This document shows, one piece after another, positions 62,354 to 64,000 of a stretch of 64,000 bases of DNA. The stretch lies in NCBI GenBank assembly GCA_017871115.1, contig JAFCIZ010000006.1, forward strand, positions 1,736,001-1,800,000, read 5' to 3'. The notes beneath the pieces were generated by a model, which saw nothing but the letters and a program-made list of their open reading frames with translations, made no database searches and had not been told where the DNA came from. Source of the DNA: Cunninghamella blakesleeana. Lineage: Eukaryota; Mucoromycota; Mucoromycetes; Mucorales; Cunninghamellaceae. Every line of letters begins with the position of its first letter. Within the stretch, counting starts at the first letter, position 1. Made by a program: the position numbers and the translations under genes.

Positions 62354-63415
62354 TGTTAAAAAAAAGTAGTAAAATAATATAAAGTAGAAGCTTTAAATGA
62401 TATTAGAGATATAAAAAGGAAAGACTAAGTAATAAAATAAAAAAAATTGAGAAAAAAGGGTATAGTAAAGGTAAAAAGGAATGGATAGGGAAGAAGAAAA
62501 AAAAAAAAAAAGAGTGTAATGAACGGAGAGGGTTTTTAAAAGAATGGAGAGTTAGAAGAGGAACGAAAGGTTAAAGAAAAATATAATAAAAAAGAAAAGA
62601 AGAAGAAAAAAAAAAGAAGAAAAAAGAAAAAAAGATGAAAAAAATAAATTATTATTTTTAAATATAAAAAAAGATAATATATTATTACATGTATGTAGTG
62701 ATAATTCAATGATAATTAGTGTGTTCAGTCAAAAATAGCTCCTTAACCCTAAAAAGATCATGATTTTATATATATATAAATTTTTCTATTTCTTTTTCTT
62801 TTGTAAACCATGTTTCCCCTTCTTTTTTTTTTAAAATAAAATATAATAAAATATATCAAGATGGAGATGATGATAGTTTATACTCTGTTTATAATTTACC
62901 TTTGTTTGTATTTTTATTTCATTTCTGTATATATACTCTTGAGTAATTAATCTATTTACCCAAAGAACAATAAATGTACTATTCTTGTTTTAATTTTTTA
63001 ATATTATCGGGACATGTATGTTTAATTTTTTTGTACTACTTGGTTACAAATGAACGTAACACAAAAAAAGACTCAGTATGAAGAAAAAACAAAACATAAT
63101 ACTAATAAAACTATTTTATTTTCTCATATTATTTATTTTTATCTATTTATTTTTTACTTTACATATATAAAATGCTAATGTACATAAAGTATTAAAAAAA
63201 ATAGATTAAATTGAATATATAAAAGGAAAATCAATAATTAAGTTGAAAAAATAATAGATTGAGATACGAGTATTTACATTAATGATTTTTTTTATTGAAA
63301 TGCCAAAAAAATTAATAATAAAATAATAAATAATATAGTGATATATAAAGACATATATATATATATATATGAATAATTAAATGATTATATACGTATAATC
63401 CAAACGATGATCTTC

Positions 63416-63448
<33 letters not shown>

Positions 63449-63751
63449 TTTTTCGAAAAAAAAAAAAGTAATAGATGAGTTTTATACAAGTTGTTTTTTA
63501 AAAATAGGAGATTGATTGAGAAAGAGAAAGATCAAGTTTGAGTTTTTCCCCTTCGTTTTTTATCTCAGTTTATTTTTTTATTTTATTTTTATTCATTATA
63601 TTATATTATTATTATTATTTATTATATGGTGATGATGATGATAATGATGTTGATAATAATGAATGTTGACTTTTTATTATTACTATTATTATGATGTTGA
63701 TGATTGTCATTATATATATTATCCCTTAAATTAATTAAAACAACTCTATTT
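62354..63751. other. Intergenic region
   Basis: Promoter of the bHLH-Zip gene (A/G-rich leader with many AAAAAGAA words at 62480-62645) and 3' flank of SLU7. TA microsatellites near 63352-63371 and 63416-63440. No gene seen. Confidence 0.5.
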
Positions 63752-63903
63752 TTATTTTAATAGCTGAGCTGATGCTTGTTGTGCATCAATTCCTGCTTGG
63801 CCAGTACAATATGAATTCTTCATAAATGATCGACAACATTGATAACCCCATTTTCCTTCGGACCAATATGAACCCCAAACGGATTGATGATTATTGATAA
63901 ATA
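63752..63903 (-). CDS. SLU7: Pre-mRNA-splicing factor SLU7, last exon only
   Basis: The exon starts after an ATAG acceptor at 63904-63905 and ends at a TAA at 63752-63754. It encodes [20 protein letters not shown] then [20 protein letters not shown], the conserved C-terminal Trp/Cys block of SLU7, the second-step splicing factor that helps 3' splice-site choice. The protein ends soon after (QQASAQLLK), so the long basic tail seen in animal SLU7 is missing; short tails are usual in many fungi (family knowledge, not checked). Sequence 63904-64000 is intron. The zinc-knuckle part and all earlier exons are outside the window. Confidence 0.85.
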
Positions 63904-64000
63904 CTATTTATTATAATTATTATAGAAAGAAAAGAAAAAAAAGTAGAATATATTAGTCATCAAAAAGATTAAGCAAATAATTACATATATATATATAATA

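Overview
This window is nuclear DNA from a very AT-rich, intron-dense fungus. Short GT-AG introns (usually 50-150 nt, GTAAGT-like donors, TTATTAG/ATAG acceptors) split most genes. The proteins are typical fungal or opisthokont ones: a single-chain eukaryotic acetyl-CoA carboxylase, the vertebrate-like N-acetylglutamate synthase, NIP7, CWC24, SLU7, PEX1, a PDK1-type kinase, a MEF2-type MADS factor and an MLX/Mondo-like bHLH-zipper factor. Gene content, poly-Q/poly-N/poly-S rich regulators and a LINE with CCHC gag-like ORF1 suggest an early-diverging fungus, most plausibly Mucoromycota (Mucorales). That placement is inference. No tRNA, rRNA, CRISPR array or bacterial-style operon was recognised.

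Layout. 1-1632 (+): 3' part of a cytosolic phospholipase A2-like gene. 2560-8878 (-): N-acetylglutamate synthase, the alpha subunit of the nascent polypeptide-associated complex, and a GEN1/Yen1-type Holliday junction resolvase. 9097-11092 (+): a xylulokinase-like FGGY kinase, divergent from the resolvase. 12.6-21.3 kb: a mobile-element island with a two-ORF LINE (- strand, ORF2 broken by one frameshift), a 98-bp internally deleted derivative of a Tc1-like transposon, a 56-bp perfect palindrome, a small zinc-ribbon/EF-hand-like gene, and a complete Tc1-like DD34E transposon with about 130-bp terminal inverted repeats and TA target duplications. 21393-43945: a run of + strand genes (mitochondrial-type TRM61, CWC24, a C2H2 factor, ACC1, NIP7, a chromodomain-like small protein, a fungal transcription-factor-domain protein). 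46023-63903: a run of - strand genes (PDK1-type kinase, octanoyltransferase LIP2, MEF2-like factor, PEX1, bHLH-Zip factor, and the last exon of SLU7, which runs off the window).

The genes do not form one pathway. Loose themes are lipid and organelle metabolism (phospholipase, ACC1, LIP2, PEX1), RNA processing and ribosome assembly (CWC24, SLU7, NIP7, TRM61) and signalling or transcription (PDK1, MEF2-like, bHLH-Zip, C2H2, MHR-domain factor). I saw no convincing new multi-gene system. The most unusual signals are in the mobile-element island. The transposase reading frame changes by +1 exactly at CTT-AGA, reminiscent of the yeast Ty1 shift site. The 98-bp derivative carries the same ends. A perfect 56-bp palindrome lies next to a host-like gene bracketed by the two related transposon copies. 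An 18-nt microexon carrying the catalytic loop of the PDK1 kinase is also notable.

Exon coordinates below were joined by eye from splice signals and reading-frame continuity; every join reported keeps the frame open.
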